Source: an uncultured Roseibium sp.
Lineage (GTDB): Bacteria; Pseudomonadota; Alphaproteobacteria; Rhizobiales; Stappiaceae
DNA length: 64,000 nt
Direction: 5' to 3'
Assembly: GCF_947494555.1 (NCBI RefSeq)
Contig: NZ_CANLVF010000006.1
Span: forward strand, 165,374-229,373
Below are positions 26,686 to 35,942 of the stretch, piece after piece (position 1 is the first letter of the stretch; every line of letters starts with the position of its first letter). The notes beneath the pieces were generated by a model. That model saw nothing but the letters and a program-made list of their open reading frames with translations. It was not told where the DNA came from and ran no database searches. Made by a program: the position numbers and the translations under genes.

Positions 26686-27406
26686 AGACGACGTCCTGCA
26701 CCGTTCCTTTCTGCGCGAAGTCGTGGAACGGGAACTGCCGGATGTCACGGAACTGACCGAGGCACAGAACGGGGACGAAGGCATTGCCCTGGCCGCAAAG
26801 CACAGGCCGGACGCGATCGTGATGGATCTGCAGATGCCGAACAGAACCGGGGTCGAGGCGGCGCGTGCCATCTGGCGGCAGGAGCCCGAAACACGAATCC
26901 TGTTCTGGTCCAATTATGCAGACGAGGCTTATGTCCGTGGGATATCCCGGATCGTTCCACCGGGCGCTTCCTACGGCTACATTCTCAAATCCGCCTCCGA
27001 AGACCGTTTGAAACTGGCCCTGCAGGGCGTCTTTGTCGAAGAACAGTGCATCATCGACAGGACCGTGCGCGGCGTTCAACAGCGGGCTGACGACCGGCTG
27101 CAGGGTCTTACCGACGCTGAATACGAGGTTCTGATCGACATTGCACTCGGATTGACGGACAGAACGATTTCAAGACGGCGCGGCATTTCTCTGCGCAGCG
27201 TGCAAAGCCGGCTGCAGGCGCTTTACGAGAAACTCGGGCTCGACCAGGATACAGACCGCGATCAGGATGGGGCAGCGATCTACAACAGCCGCTCGCGCGC
27301 AGTCAGCATCGCGTTTTTGCGGCGGCTCGTGAACGGCAAGGCGATCGAGGCGGCGGAACTGGACTACCGGACATGGGCAGACACGACGAGCAAGACGCAG
27401 ACCTAA
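26666..27406 (+). CDS. NarL/LuxR-family response regulator
   Basis: 246 residues. Receiver domain with acidic pair E7-D8-D9, phosphoacceptor D54 (IVMDLQMPN) and K in GYILKSASE. C-terminal LuxR-type helix-turn-helix (LTDAEYEVLIDIALGLTDRTISRRRGIS). A tail of about 60 residues after the HTH is longer than usual for the family and of unknown role. Partner of the overlapping GAF kinase. ATG 26666 was chosen because it begins the beta1 strand of the receiver. Confidence 0.9.
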   Translation: MRILIVEDDVLHRSFLREVVERELPDVTELTEAQNGDEGIALAAKHRPDAIVMDLQMPNRTGVEAARAIWRQEPETRILFWSNYADEAYVRGISRIVPPGASYGYILKSASEDRLKLALQGVFVEEQCIIDRTVRGVQQRADDRLQGLTDAEYEVLIDIALGLTDRTISRRRGISLRSVQSRLQALYEKLGLDQDTDRDQDGAAIYNSRSRAVSIAFLRRLVNGKAIEAAELDYRTWADTTSKTQT

Positions 27407-27443
27407 AGTATCCGTTATGATCAAGCGGGCTTTTGTGTCCACG

Positions 27444-28568
27444 TCACTGCAGCGGATCGGCGACCGCGTATTTTCTTAGCTTTACCGGGTCCACACTAAC
27501 CCCCAGTCCCTGGCCTTCGGGAACATGAACGCGCCCGTTTCTGACCGGGAACGGTTCTGTCAGAATATCGTCCTCGGCATAGTAGGTCGCCATGTAGAAT
27601 TCGCAGTCAAGGATCAGGTCGGGTACGGCCGCCATGAGATGTGCGCCGGCGGCATGCGCAAGACCAGTCTCGAACATGCAGCCGCCATAGACTTCGATCC
27701 CGGCCGCGCGAGCGATCGCCGCCACCTCGAGCGCGCGGCGAATGCCGCCAGACTTCATGATCTTCAATGAAAAGATGTCAGCCATGCGGATCTGCGCTGC
27801 ATAAAGCGCCCCCTTCGGGTCGAAGACGCTTTCGTCGGCCATAATCGGCGCGTCGATCACGTCAGTCAGATGCGCCATGATCTCGCGCTCGTGCATCTTG
27901 ACCGGCTGCTCGACAAAAGTCGGGCGAAATGCCTCCAGATCGCGGACACGGCGCACGGCATCGTAGGCTGGCAGTCCCTGATTGTAGTCGATGCGGATAT
28001 CAGCCGTTTCGCCATAGATCTCCCGCATTTTCTCCAGGCGCACAAGATCGAAACGGTGATCTGAAAAGCCGGTCTTGAGCTTGAAGATCCTGACGCCGTC
28101 CTCCCACATGGCGGCGACGTCTTCCAGGTCCTTGCCGAAGTCGGGATTGGCAATGGAAAAGCTCATGCCCATGCTGTCCCGCTGCCGGCCGCCGACAAGT
28201 TCCGAGACCGACAGGCCCGAGATCTGACCGGTTATGTCCAGCAGCGCCATTTCGAGCGCGGCCTTGGCCTCGGGATGCCCGACGATGATCTTGTCCGCCA
28301 TCGACATATGCTTTTCGACCTGCACGGGATCCTGTCCGATCAGATGCGGCCGCAGATACACATGCAGGGCCGTAGCGCATCCTTCCGCCGTGCCAGTGAA
28401 CACAGGCCAGGGCGAGGCTTCTCCCCAGCCTTTGATGCCTGTGTCGGTGGTCATTTCCAGGATGGCGACGTGAATTCCGGCAACGTCGCCGCTGCCATGC
28501 GAATGCACTGCCCTTGCGGGGATCCTGATCCTGTGGATTCGGATTGTCTCGATTTTGTGCCCGCTCAC
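27444..28568 (-). CDS. Enolase-superfamily enzyme (muconate-lactonizing/dipeptide-epimerase subgroup)
   Basis: 374 residues. The N-terminal capping domain (GWGEASPWPVF) and barrel carry the MLE-subgroup residues: K163 and K165 (FKLKTG), metal ligands D194, E220 and D245, and K269 (SLKIMKSGG). Two opposed lysines allow 1,1-proton transfer, dehydration or cycloisomerisation. No known specificity can be assigned; the 20s-loop region AVHSHGSGDVAG is unusual. It ends the TRAP-transporter gene set 46 bases after the universal stress protein, so its substrate is probably related to the carboxylate taken up. Confidence 0.88.
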   Translation of the reverse strand: MSGHKIETIRIHRIRIPARAVHSHGSGDVAGIHVAILEMTTDTGIKGWGEASPWPVFTGTAEGCATALHVYLRPHLIGQDPVQVEKHMSMADKIIVGHPEAKAALEMALLDITGQISGLSVSELVGGRQRDSMGMSFSIANPDFGKDLEDVAAMWEDGVRIFKLKTGFSDHRFDLVRLEKMREIYGETADIRIDYNQGLPAYDAVRRVRDLEAFRPTFVEQPVKMHEREIMAHLTDVIDAPIMADESVFDPKGALYAAQIRMADIFSLKIMKSGGIRRALEVAAIARAAGIEVYGGCMFETGLAHAAGAHLMAAVPDLILDCEFYMATYYAEDDILTEPFPVRNGRVHVPEGQGLGVSVDPVKLRKYAVADPLQ

Positions 28569-28613
28569 ACGAACCTCCGATATCGATTTGATGCGTCTTC
28601 CGGAAGTGGATGT

Positions 28614-29048
28614 CTAATCGGGCCGGACGACCAGAACCGAGCACGACGCGAAACGCGACACACGGGCCGCATTGGGACCTATGAACAAGTCCTTCACGGT
28701 TGGCCTGCTGGCCCCGATCACAATAAAGCGCGCGGCCTGGAGATCGGCATGTTCGATCAGCTTTTCGTAAACGACGCCGCGCAAGACATCTGTCGAATGC
28801 GGCACATCCTGCCAATCGAACTGGCCTGCATAAGCGGCGAGATCCTTGCGTGCGTCCACTTCGACCTGATCGCGCATCTCGTCGGGAATGTAGGCCTGCA
28901 CATAGGTGTTTTGCTGATCCGGTATCACAAAGACAAGTTCCACAGCGGCTTCATGGCTCTGTGCCAGCATGATCGCCTCACGGACCACACAGGCATCAGA
29001 CTCCCTGTGGTGCAGATCGACGGCGGCAATGATCTTGACGTCTGCCAT
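28614..29048 (-). CDS. Universal stress protein A family (TeaD-like)
   Basis: 144 residues. KIIAAVDLHHRESDA at the start and IVIGASRPTVKDLFIGPNAARVSRFASCSVLVVRPD at the end give the ATP-binding G-x2-G-x9-G(S) pattern in part (GASRP..FIGPNA). USP genes often sit beside TRAP transporter genes; TeaD of the ectoine TRAP system, which binds ATP and restrains transport, is the model. Here it follows the large permease by 73 bases. Confidence 0.87.
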   Translation of the reverse strand: MADVKIIAAVDLHHRESDACVVREAIMLAQSHEAAVELVFVIPDQQNTYVQAYIPDEMRDQVEVDARKDLAAYAGQFDWQDVPHSTDVLRGVVYEKLIEHADLQAARFIVIGASRPTVKDLFIGPNAARVSRFASCSVLVVRPD

Positions 29049-29121
29049 AACGGGACCTCTTTGAACGCTAACTGCAAATGCGGAACAAAAGGCGGCAGTG
29101 GCCTGCCGCCTCCTGCCAATG

Positions 29122-30432
29122 TCATCCTCGAGGGCCGCGCATGTTTTCCGGCAGGAAGGTGGCCAACTCGGGAACGAAGATCATCACAAAGACCATCAGC
29201 ACCATGATCAGGAACAAAGGGATCGCGGTCTTGGCGATGTAGCCCATTTCGTGGTTGGTAATCCCCTGCATGACGAACAGGTTGAACCCGATCGGTGGCG
29301 TTATCTGCGCCATTTCGACCACAATCACGATGAAGATCCCGAACCAGATCAGATCAATCCCTGCGCCAATGACCATTTCCTGCACGATCGCCATGGTCAG
29401 CACGACGGATGAAATCCCGTCGAGAAACATGCCGAGCAGGATGTAGAACAGCATGAGCGCCATCAGGAGCGAGAACTGCGAGAGTTGCAGGCTCTCGATG
29501 AATTCCGCCAAGGCGCGCGGCAGTCCCGTAAAGCCCATTGCGAGCGTCAGAGCCGTCGCCCCCATCAGGATCAGCGCAATCATCGCCGATGTCCTGGTTG
29601 CCCCAAGCAGGCTGTCGATGAAGGTCTCTTTCGTGAGCGATCCTTGCGCAGCCGCCAGAACGAAGGCCCCGATAACACCGATGGAAGCCGCCTCTGTTGC
29701 GGTTGCCCAACCGCCATACATGGACCCGATGACAACGAGGATGAGCAGGATGATGGGGATCAGAAACCGGCTTTCGCGCAGTTTCTCGGAAAAACTCATG
29801 CGATTGGCAATCGTCGGCACTTCTTTGGGGCGCAGGAACGACCAGCCGGCAACATAGGCCATGAACATGCCCGCAAGCACGATGCCTGGTAAAATGCCTG
29901 CCATGAACAGCTTGGAAATCGACTGCTCGACGGCGACGCCGTAAACAATCAGTGTCAGCGACGGGGGGATCATGAGCCCGAGCGTTGCCGCTCCGGTCAG
30001 GGTTCCGATCGTCATGTATTCGGGATAACCGCGTTTCCTGAGTTCGGGGATCGACATCTTGCCGACGGTGGTCAAAGTCGCGGCGGACGAACCGGACACA
30101 GCCGCGAAAATCGTACAGCCAACGATGTTGACATGGACAAGACCGCCCGGCAGACGCTGCATCCACGGACTGAGGCCACGGAACATGTCCTGCGACAATC
30201 GACTTCGGAACAGGATCTCGCCCATCCAGATGAAAAGCGGCAGAGCGGTCAGGGTCCAACTGGACGAACCGGTCCAGATGCGCGTCAGCATCGCGTCGCC
30301 GGCCGGGCGCGAGGTGAACATCTCCAGCCCGAGATAGGCAACGCCGAACAGGGCAAGCCCGACCCACACGCCTGTCCCGAGAAGCAGGAACAGAACGAAC
30401 AGGAAAATGAGAACGAGGTAGATCTCTTCCAT
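29122..30432 (-). CDS. dctM: TRAP transporter large permease (DctM)
   Basis: 436 residues, twelve or more hydrophobic segments. Typical DctM features are LFLLLGTGVWVGLALFG, FIWMGEILFRS, VSGSSAATLTTVGKMSIPEL and ITPPIGFNLFVMQGI. It forms the ion-coupled channel with the small subunit, whose gene ends three bases before. Substrate is likely an organic or amino acid carboxylate, given the neighbouring flavoprotein and ThDP enzyme. Confidence 0.94.
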   Translation of the reverse strand: MEEIYLVLIFLFVLFLLLGTGVWVGLALFGVAYLGLEMFTSRPAGDAMLTRIWTGSSSWTLTALPLFIWMGEILFRSRLSQDMFRGLSPWMQRLPGGLVHVNIVGCTIFAAVSGSSAATLTTVGKMSIPELRKRGYPEYMTIGTLTGAATLGLMIPPSLTLIVYGVAVEQSISKLFMAGILPGIVLAGMFMAYVAGWSFLRPKEVPTIANRMSFSEKLRESRFLIPIILLILVVIGSMYGGWATATEAASIGVIGAFVLAAAQGSLTKETFIDSLLGATRTSAMIALILMGATALTLAMGFTGLPRALAEFIESLQLSQFSLLMALMLFYILLGMFLDGISSVVLTMAIVQEMVIGAGIDLIWFGIFIVIVVEMAQITPPIGFNLFVMQGITNHEMGYIAKTAIPLFLIMVLMVFVMIFVPELATFLPENMRGPRG

Positions 30433-30435
30433 GTC

Positions 30436-30963
30436 TTATTCCCCCTGCGTTTTCGCACCGGGGACGTGGATATTGTCCCGGCCGGTAAACAGCGTTGTCA
30501 CGAGATTGTCGAGTGCACAGATTGCCAGGAGCACCGTTCCGGCTGCCATGGACATCTGCGGTATCCAGATCGGCCAGGCATCATGACCCTGGCTGATTTC
30601 GTTGAAACGGTAGCTTTCATACGTGAACTTGATGGCGTATCGCGCGAACAGGAAAGTCAGGTAACTGGCAATCGCCCAGCACCAGATCTCACCGAATTTG
30701 CGGTAGCGCCCAAGCGCAGTCAGCAACAGGTTGACCCGAATATGGCTGCCGCTGTTGAGCGCGTAAGGCAACGCGAGGAAGGATGCCGCTGCCATGCAAT
30801 AACCCGTGAAGTCAGGCGCGCCGGTGATGATCCCGCCGCCCCACCTTGCAACCATTTGCGAGGCCACAAAAAAGAGGATCAGAATCAGAAAAACCGCCGC
30901 CAGATACCCGGCGAATTTGTAGAGCGCATCAAGACCGGTGCGCAAAAGCCTGAAAATAGCCAC
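30436..30963 (-). CDS. dctQ: TRAP transporter small permease (DctQ)
   Basis: 175 residues with four predicted helices; the opening LYKFAGYLAAVFLILILFFVASQ and the QMVARWGG segment fit the DctQ family. It couples to DctM in the inner membrane. Separated from the binding-protein gene by a 68-base gap that holds a strong hairpin. Confidence 0.9.
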   Translation of the reverse strand: MAIFRLLRTGLDALYKFAGYLAAVFLILILFFVASQMVARWGGGIITGAPDFTGYCMAAASFLALPYALNSGSHIRVNLLLTALGRYRKFGEIWCWAIASYLTFLFARYAIKFTYESYRFNEISQGHDAWPIWIPQMSMAAGTVLLAICALDNLVTTLFTGRDNIHVPGAKTQGE

Positions 30964-30989
30964 CGCCGTCCCCCTTCAAAGGCGAGTGT

Positions 30990-31010
30990 GCCCGGCGGAA
31001 ACCGCCGGGC
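30990..31010 (-). terminator. Intra-operon hairpin after dctP
   Basis: GCCCGGCGG at 30990-30998 pairs with CCGCCGGGC at 31002-31010 over a three-base loop, directly downstream of the TRAP binding-protein gene and before dctQ. There is no T-run. It probably stabilises or partly terminates the message so that binding protein is made in excess. Confidence 0.65.
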
Positions 31011-31031
31011 AGAAATTGTCATGCAGGCAGA

Positions 31032-32012
31032 CTATTGTTGTGCCTTGAATGCATCGACGATCGCCTTGCCTTGATCGCCGGCAGTCTCAAGCCATTCTCC
31101 CGTCATGGTCTCACCGATGGCCCGCAGTTCCCCGGCCATCGTGTCGCTCACACGGCCCGTGGTCATGCCGTTCTTGCCCAGCTCGTTCACGGTGAACTCG
31201 TTGTACTGGATGGAGCGCCAGTCACCGGCATATTCGGCCATGGCTGCACAGCCGTTGATCACGTTCTTGGTGGTGTCATCCAGGCTGTTCCAGCTGTCCA
31301 TGTTGACCATGACATAGTTCCGCGGCAGCCACGCATCGGCGGCATAGTAGTGGGACAGGCTTTCCCAGATCTTGCGGTCGTAACCGGTGGACCCGGAAGA
31401 CACCATGCCCTGTGCAACGCCGGTCGCGAAGGCCTGGCTGATTTCGGCTGCCTCGATCTGCACCGGCTGCATGCCGGCGAGTTCAGCCATTCTTGCACTT
31501 GCGTTGTTGTAAGTGCGGAATTTCAGGCCTTTGACGTCTTCAAGGGAATTCACTTCACGGTCGAAATAAAGACCCTGCGCCGGCCACGGCACGGAATAAA
31601 GCAGGTGGAGATTCTGGTCTGCAAGGATCTCGGTCAGCGGCTCTTTCGCCACTTCCCAAAGCTTTTCGGAATCTTCAAATGACGTTGCCAGGAAAGGCAC
31701 GGAGTCGAAGCCGAAGATCGCGTTCTCGTTCTGGTGACCGGAGAGCAAGCGCTCGCCGATCGGCACCTGTCCGGTCTGGATCGCGCGTTTGATCTCGGCG
31801 CCCGAATAAAGCGAGCCGCCCGGATGGGTCTTGATTTCAAGCGCACCGCCCGTGCCGAGCGTCACGCATTCGGCGAACTTCTCACCTGTAGCGGAGTGGA
31901 AGTTGGTTGCCGCATACGCCATGGGCATGTCCCAGGTTTCGGCCGATGCCGCGCCTGCTGCAAGCGTTGATGCGGCAACACCGGCCATGAGTACTTTCGT
32001 CAGTCCGGACAT
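31032..32012 (-). CDS. dctP: TRAP transporter substrate-binding protein (DctP)
   Basis: 326 residues from ATG 32012 with AGGAGG six bases before. Signal peptide VLMAGVAASTLAAGAASA. Mature DctP-family features: GGALEIKTHPGGSLYSGAEIKRAIQTGQVPIGE and LKFRTYNNASARMAELAGMQPVQ, where the arginine (GLKFRTYN) normally binds the substrate carboxylate. Periplasmic receptor of the TRAP system. Confidence 0.93.
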   Translation of the reverse strand: MSGLTKVLMAGVAASTLAAGAASAETWDMPMAYAATNFHSATGEKFAECVTLGTGGALEIKTHPGGSLYSGAEIKRAIQTGQVPIGERLLSGHQNENAIFGFDSVPFLATSFEDSEKLWEVAKEPLTEILADQNLHLLYSVPWPAQGLYFDREVNSLEDVKGLKFRTYNNASARMAELAGMQPVQIEAAEISQAFATGVAQGMVSSGSTGYDRKIWESLSHYYAADAWLPRNYVMVNMDSWNSLDDTTKNVINGCAAMAEYAGDWRSIQYNEFTVNELGKNGMTTGRVSDTMAGELRAIGETMTGEWLETAGDQGKAIVDAFKAQQ

Positions 32013-32044
32013 GGAAAACCTCCTCGTTTTTTGTCCCCTCATGC

Positions 32045-32058
32045 CCCGCGGCCGCGGG
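32045..32058. repeat. 14-bp perfect palindrome in the dctP leader
   Basis: CCCGCGGCCGCGGG sits between the flavoprotein stop and dctP start, 33 bases before the ATG. As RNA it could form a short hairpin. It may separate expression of the upstream enzymes from the transporter, or simply be GC-rich chance. Confidence 0.35.
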
Positions 32059-32081
32059 ACACGCTACTCTTATTGACCGGC

Positions 32082-33335
32082 CTAGAACCTTTGCGGATCG
32101 TAGGCCGACAAGTCGATGTTCTGGCGTTCCCCGGATATGAGCCCGGCCAGAATTCGCCCGGTCTTGGGTCCGGCCGTGAGGCCGATGTGATGGTGTCCAA
32201 AACCGGCAAAGACACCTGATGCCCCGATTTCTCCGATCAGTGGCAAACTATCGGAAGGTGCCGGCCGATGTCCGAGCCAGCTCTCTTCCTTTTCGAACGT
32301 CAAATTCGGAAAGGTCTCCCTGACCTTCCTGTGCAACAACTCCAGCGGCGCCTTTGACGGCGGTGCATCCACTCCGCCGAATTCGACAACCCCTGCGCAG
32401 CGCAGTCCCGCCCTCATGGGCGTGGCGACAAACTTGCCGCTCGTGATCATCATCGGGGTCCGGGGTCCATGTTCGGCCGCCTGGAAAACAATGTGATATC
32501 CGCGTTCGGATTCCAGCGGCACCGCCAGCCCCAGTTTCCGTGCCAGGTCACCGGACCAGACGCCGGTTGCCAGAACCACCTGTGTGCAATCAATTGTCTC
32601 CTGTGACGTGATGACACTGGAGACCTGTCCGTCCGCAAAGCTGAAATCCTTGACTTCGGCCTGAACAAAAACCGCACCGAGCTTTTCTGCTTCCACCGCG
32701 AGCGCGGCGATATATTGCCCCGGGTCGCGCACATAGCCATGGTCATGCATCACCGCCAGCAGGCCGATCTTGTCCGACAAGGCTGGCTCGAAGTCATTGA
32801 TGTCGCCGCCTTGGAGCACGTCCGGCTCAAATCCGGCCAGTCGCCGGAGCATCCAGGTATAGGCATCCGCCTCGAAAGCTGCCTTCGACGGATAGGCGAA
32901 GCTGTAATCGGCATTGACCAGCCACTTCTCGGCGTCCGTTCCCTTGGCAAGCGCTTCGTGCTGAGAGGGTGAATCGTAGATGATCGGCGTCAGACTACCG
33001 GCAATGCGCCGGGTGTCCCTGTCGTTTGCATGCGACAGATATTTCAGGAGCCAAGGCATCAATTTAGGCAGGTACGACCAGCGCAGGAACAGCGGGAAAT
33101 CCGGGTCCAGCAACATTTTCGGGCTTTTGCGGACAAGTCCGGGTGCCGTTACAGGGGCGACCGAACACGCGGCAAGTACACCGGCATTTCCGTAGGACGT
33201 CGAGGACGCACTGCCCGGTTTAACCCTGTCCACCACGGTGACGTTCACACCCGCCCGGCGCAGCCAGATTGCGGTCGACACACCGACGACGCCGGCGCCG
33301 ATCACAACAACATGTGCCGATGCCGCCGTGCCCAT
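32082..33335 (-). CDS. D-amino acid dehydrogenase-like FAD oxidoreductase (DadA family)
   Basis: 417 residues from ATG 33335, five bases after the stop of the ThDP-enzyme gene. N-terminal FAD-binding VVVIGAGVVGVSTAIWLRRAGVNVTVVDR (GxGxxG), GSASSTSYGNAGVL as in DadA, and C-terminal SWLGHRPAPSDSLPLIG and FAGFGHHHIGLTAGPKTGRI. Such enzymes oxidise D-amino acids (or N-substituted amino acids) to 2-oxo acids and pass electrons to the respiratory chain. The neighbouring ThDP enzyme could use the 2-oxo acid. Substrate not identifiable. Confidence 0.9.
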   Translation of the reverse strand: MGTAASAHVVVIGAGVVGVSTAIWLRRAGVNVTVVDRVKPGSASSTSYGNAGVLAACSVAPVTAPGLVRKSPKMLLDPDFPLFLRWSYLPKLMPWLLKYLSHANDRDTRRIAGSLTPIIYDSPSQHEALAKGTDAEKWLVNADYSFAYPSKAAFEADAYTWMLRRLAGFEPDVLQGGDINDFEPALSDKIGLLAVMHDHGYVRDPGQYIAALAVEAEKLGAVFVQAEVKDFSFADGQVSSVITSQETIDCTQVVLATGVWSGDLARKLGLAVPLESERGYHIVFQAAEHGPRTPMMITSGKFVATPMRAGLRCAGVVEFGGVDAPPSKAPLELLHRKVRETFPNLTFEKEESWLGHRPAPSDSLPLIGEIGASGVFAGFGHHHIGLTAGPKTGRILAGLISGERQNIDLSAYDPQRF

Positions 33336-33339
33336 GTCC

Positions 33340-35043
33340 TCAACCCATCCAGCGCCGCACCGGTGCGGCCGCTTCTTCAAGAGGTTGGCAGATCACGTCT
33401 ATGAGGGTCGGTCCCTCGTAAGCAAGGGCCTCGGTCATTACCTCGTCAAGGTCTTCTGCCTTATCCACCCGCCAGGTTTTAAGACCGAAGGCTTCAGCGA
33501 CGGCCGCCTGATTGGTGCGGTTGAAGTCAACATTGTAGTAGCGCTTATCGCAGTCGGCATATTGACTTGCCTTGATCCAGCCAAAGGCCGAATTGGAAAA
33601 AACGACGTAAGTGATCGGCGCGTTGGCGCGCACGACGGTTTCCAACTCGCCGCAGGCAAAGGCAAAGGAACCGTCGCCCATCATCGCCACGACCTTACTG
33701 CCCGGCCGGCCATACCATGCCCCGAGCGCGGCCGAGAGCGAATACCCCAATGCACCATGCGCGCGATTGGTGATGTATAGTCGTCCAGGATGTTTCTGCT
33801 GCGAATAGGCATTGTAGTAGGGGCAGCTCGTTCCGGGATCGGAAACCACGATCGCATCATCAGGAAGCTTTTTGTTCAGCGAGTCAATGATCTGTTCGGG
33901 GACGATCGGCCCGGAACTGCCTTGGACCAGCGCTTGAAACTTTGCGAATTTGCGTTCCTTGATGTCGGCAACCTTTACGGCGCCGCCGAATGTCGGCAGT
34001 TCGCCTTGGCGTTCGTCGAGATAGCCGTTTGCCGCTTCAAGAGCGAGTTTCAAATCCGCGACCACACCGACTTCGGTCGGGTAGTTGGCGCCGATCGTCA
34101 TGGGATCGCTGTCGAAATGCACGATCCGCTGCCCCGGCTTGGGTGCTTCCCAGCGTGACGTTGTCGTGGAACCAGCGCGGCAACCCATGAAGACAACCAG
34201 GTCGGCCGCTTCCATCATTTCCCAGGTTTCGTCCGTTCCGCCATTCGATCCGACGACGCCAAGGGAAAGCGGGTGGGTATCGGCGAGCGATCCCTTGCCT
34301 GAAATGGATGTCGCGACAGCCAGATCAAGACGGCTTGCCAGCCGGTCCAGGCTTTCCATCGCACCGGAGATAACAACGCCGCCGCCGCAGACGATCAGCG
34401 GCGACTTCGCGGTCAGGATGGCCTCGACCGCCGTTTCCACCGCGCCGGGTTCGGGGGCGCCGCGGTAAGCGGGAAATGTCTGATGCCTGGGATCGCCCCA
34501 GATGTCGTCTGAGGCAACGGGATCGTACTGAATGTCATAGGGCAACCCGAGATGGGAGGACCCAGGCCGGCCTGTTGTCATCGCGCGAAAGGCCTGACGG
34601 ACCATGCGCGGAATGTGATCTGCCCGCTTTATGACCGTGTTGAACTTGGTCAATGGCCGCATTAGGGCTTCCTGGTCGACCTCGGTCAGCGGATATTTGC
34701 CGTAGGATGCGACCGAAATGTCGGTCGTGATCGACAGGACCGCATAAGAACTTTCGTTCGCCTCGATCAGTCCGGGAAGAATGTAGGTGGCACCGCCGCC
34801 GGACGGGCCTTCGCACACGCCGACCCGACCTGTCACGCGTGCGTAGGCGTCCGCCATATAGGCCGCGCTGCGCTCGTCCCTTGTGAGGACGTGGGTAATG
34901 TCGTGATCGAGGGTAAACATGGCGTCATAAAACGGCAGCGTCGTGTCACCGCACAGCCCGAAGATGTGCCTGACGCCGTGCGCCTCCAGCGACCGCACCA
35001 TCGCCTCGGCACCATTTAACGCATTACGAATGGTTTCCCCCAA
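33340..35043 (-). CDS. Thiamine-diphosphate-dependent enzyme (acetolactate synthase/decarboxylase fold)
   Basis: 567 residues from TTG 35043, with GGGAGG eight bases before; the longer frame from 35082 lacks a site. N-terminal Pyr domain (FGLCGDTTLPFYDAM, TRDERSAAYMADAYAR with the activating Glu), a central domain, and a C-terminal PP domain with the ThDP motif MMGDGSFAFACGELET...NSAFG. It is related to acetolactate synthase, benzoylformate decarboxylase and similar enzymes, without the ALS-specific context. Probably decarboxylates or carboligates the 2-oxo acid formed by the coupled flavoprotein. The operon promoter region contains an ATTGTATACAG motif. Confidence 0.88.
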   Translation of the reverse strand: MGETIRNALNGAEAMVRSLEAHGVRHIFGLCGDTTLPFYDAMFTLDHDITHVLTRDERSAAYMADAYARVTGRVGVCEGPSGGGATYILPGLIEANESSYAVLSITTDISVASYGKYPLTEVDQEALMRPLTKFNTVIKRADHIPRMVRQAFRAMTTGRPGSSHLGLPYDIQYDPVASDDIWGDPRHQTFPAYRGAPEPGAVETAVEAILTAKSPLIVCGGGVVISGAMESLDRLASRLDLAVATSISGKGSLADTHPLSLGVVGSNGGTDETWEMMEAADLVVFMGCRAGSTTTSRWEAPKPGQRIVHFDSDPMTIGANYPTEVGVVADLKLALEAANGYLDERQGELPTFGGAVKVADIKERKFAKFQALVQGSSGPIVPEQIIDSLNKKLPDDAIVVSDPGTSCPYYNAYSQQKHPGRLYITNRAHGALGYSLSAALGAWYGRPGSKVVAMMGDGSFAFACGELETVVRANAPITYVVFSNSAFGWIKASQYADCDKRYYNVDFNRTNQAAVAEAFGLKTWRVDKAEDLDEVMTEALAYEGPTLIDVICQPLEEAAAPVRRWMG

Positions 35044-35087
35044 GCCAGACGCCTCCCTGAGACAGCATTTTCCTAACTGCACTCAAT

Positions 35088-35098
35088 ATTGTATACAG
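35088..35098. promoter_or_regulatory. GntR-type operator candidate ATTGTATACAG
   Basis: The 11-mer lies 45 bases before the ThDP-enzyme start and 94 before the GntR gene. Its exact reverse complement occurs at 36745-36755 before the racemase-family gene. Central TGTATACA is palindromic, as in FCD-type GntR operators. Confidence 0.6.
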
Positions 35099-35191
35099 CT
35101 CTGTAGGCAAATGTGAAGGCGCAAATGTTCACAAAGACCGTTTTTTGATCTATCAGGAGACAAAGCGAATGGATCGGCAGGGCAGGAACAC

Positions 35192-35890
35192 ATGACCAAA
35201 CGTCTCAGTAGCGTTGACCGCGTCTACGAAACGCTGCGTGACATGGCGATCCATTTCGACTTCAAGCCTGGCGAACGCATCAACGAGTCGGCTTTGACAA
35301 CCAAACTCGGAACCAGCCGGACGCCTCTGCGCGAAGCACTCAATCGCCTGGTCGCCGAGGGTTTCCTGACGCTTGCAAAGGGGCAGGGCTTTTTCTGCCG
35401 CCCGCTTGAACCTGCAAAAATCCTGGAGCTTTACCAGGCCCGGTGCGCGATCGAGACCGAGGGGATCGTCCGGGGCATCGAAAATGCCAGCGACGAAGAA
35501 ATCCAGGCGCTTTGTGACTATCTTGAAGATTTTGAGAAGACCTATTTCACGTCAACGGACCTGACGGAAGTTCTGCAGCAGGACGAAGAGTTTCACCTTC
35601 GCCTTGCCGCTCTTTCCGGCAATGGAGAACTGGTGAGGCTGCTCAGCAACCTGAATGAGCGCATTCGTTACGTGCGCCTGATCAACTTCCGGCAGATCCG
35701 CGAGCAGATGAAAGACGGCGAAAAAGAAGATCCGTCGCTGCCGGCTCATCGCCGGATCGTCGATGCGGTCAAGCGCCGCGACACGGACGCGGCCGTCAAA
35801 GCGCTCCGCAGTCATATCGAACGGCGCAGCGGCGAAACCGTCGAGCTCGTCCGCCTCGCCTATTCACAGCTTTATGTGCCGAGTTACTGA
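35192..35890 (+). CDS. GntR-family transcriptional regulator (FCD subfamily)
   Basis: 232 residues. Winged-helix domain (RINESALTTKLGTSRTPLREALNRLVAEGFLTL) followed by an FCD effector domain (LYQARCAIETEGIVRGI, DEEFHLRLAALSGNGELVRLL, HRRIVDAVKRRDTDAAVKALRSHIERR with the metal/ligand His residues). It diverges from the ThDP-enzyme operon and converges on the racemase gene; TGTATACA motifs in front of both suggest it controls both. Confidence 0.93.
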   Translation: MTKRLSSVDRVYETLRDMAIHFDFKPGERINESALTTKLGTSRTPLREALNRLVAEGFLTLAKGQGFFCRPLEPAKILELYQARCAIETEGIVRGIENASDEEIQALCDYLEDFEKTYFTSTDLTEVLQQDEEFHLRLAALSGNGELVRLLSNLNERIRYVRLINFRQIREQMKDGEKEDPSLPAHRRIVDAVKRRDTDAAVKALRSHIERRSGETVELVRLAYSQLYVPSY

Positions 35891-35942
35891 GGCTCAAGCC
35901 ATCATAGCAGCGATCCGTGACCCGCATTGACTGTCCGGAGTT

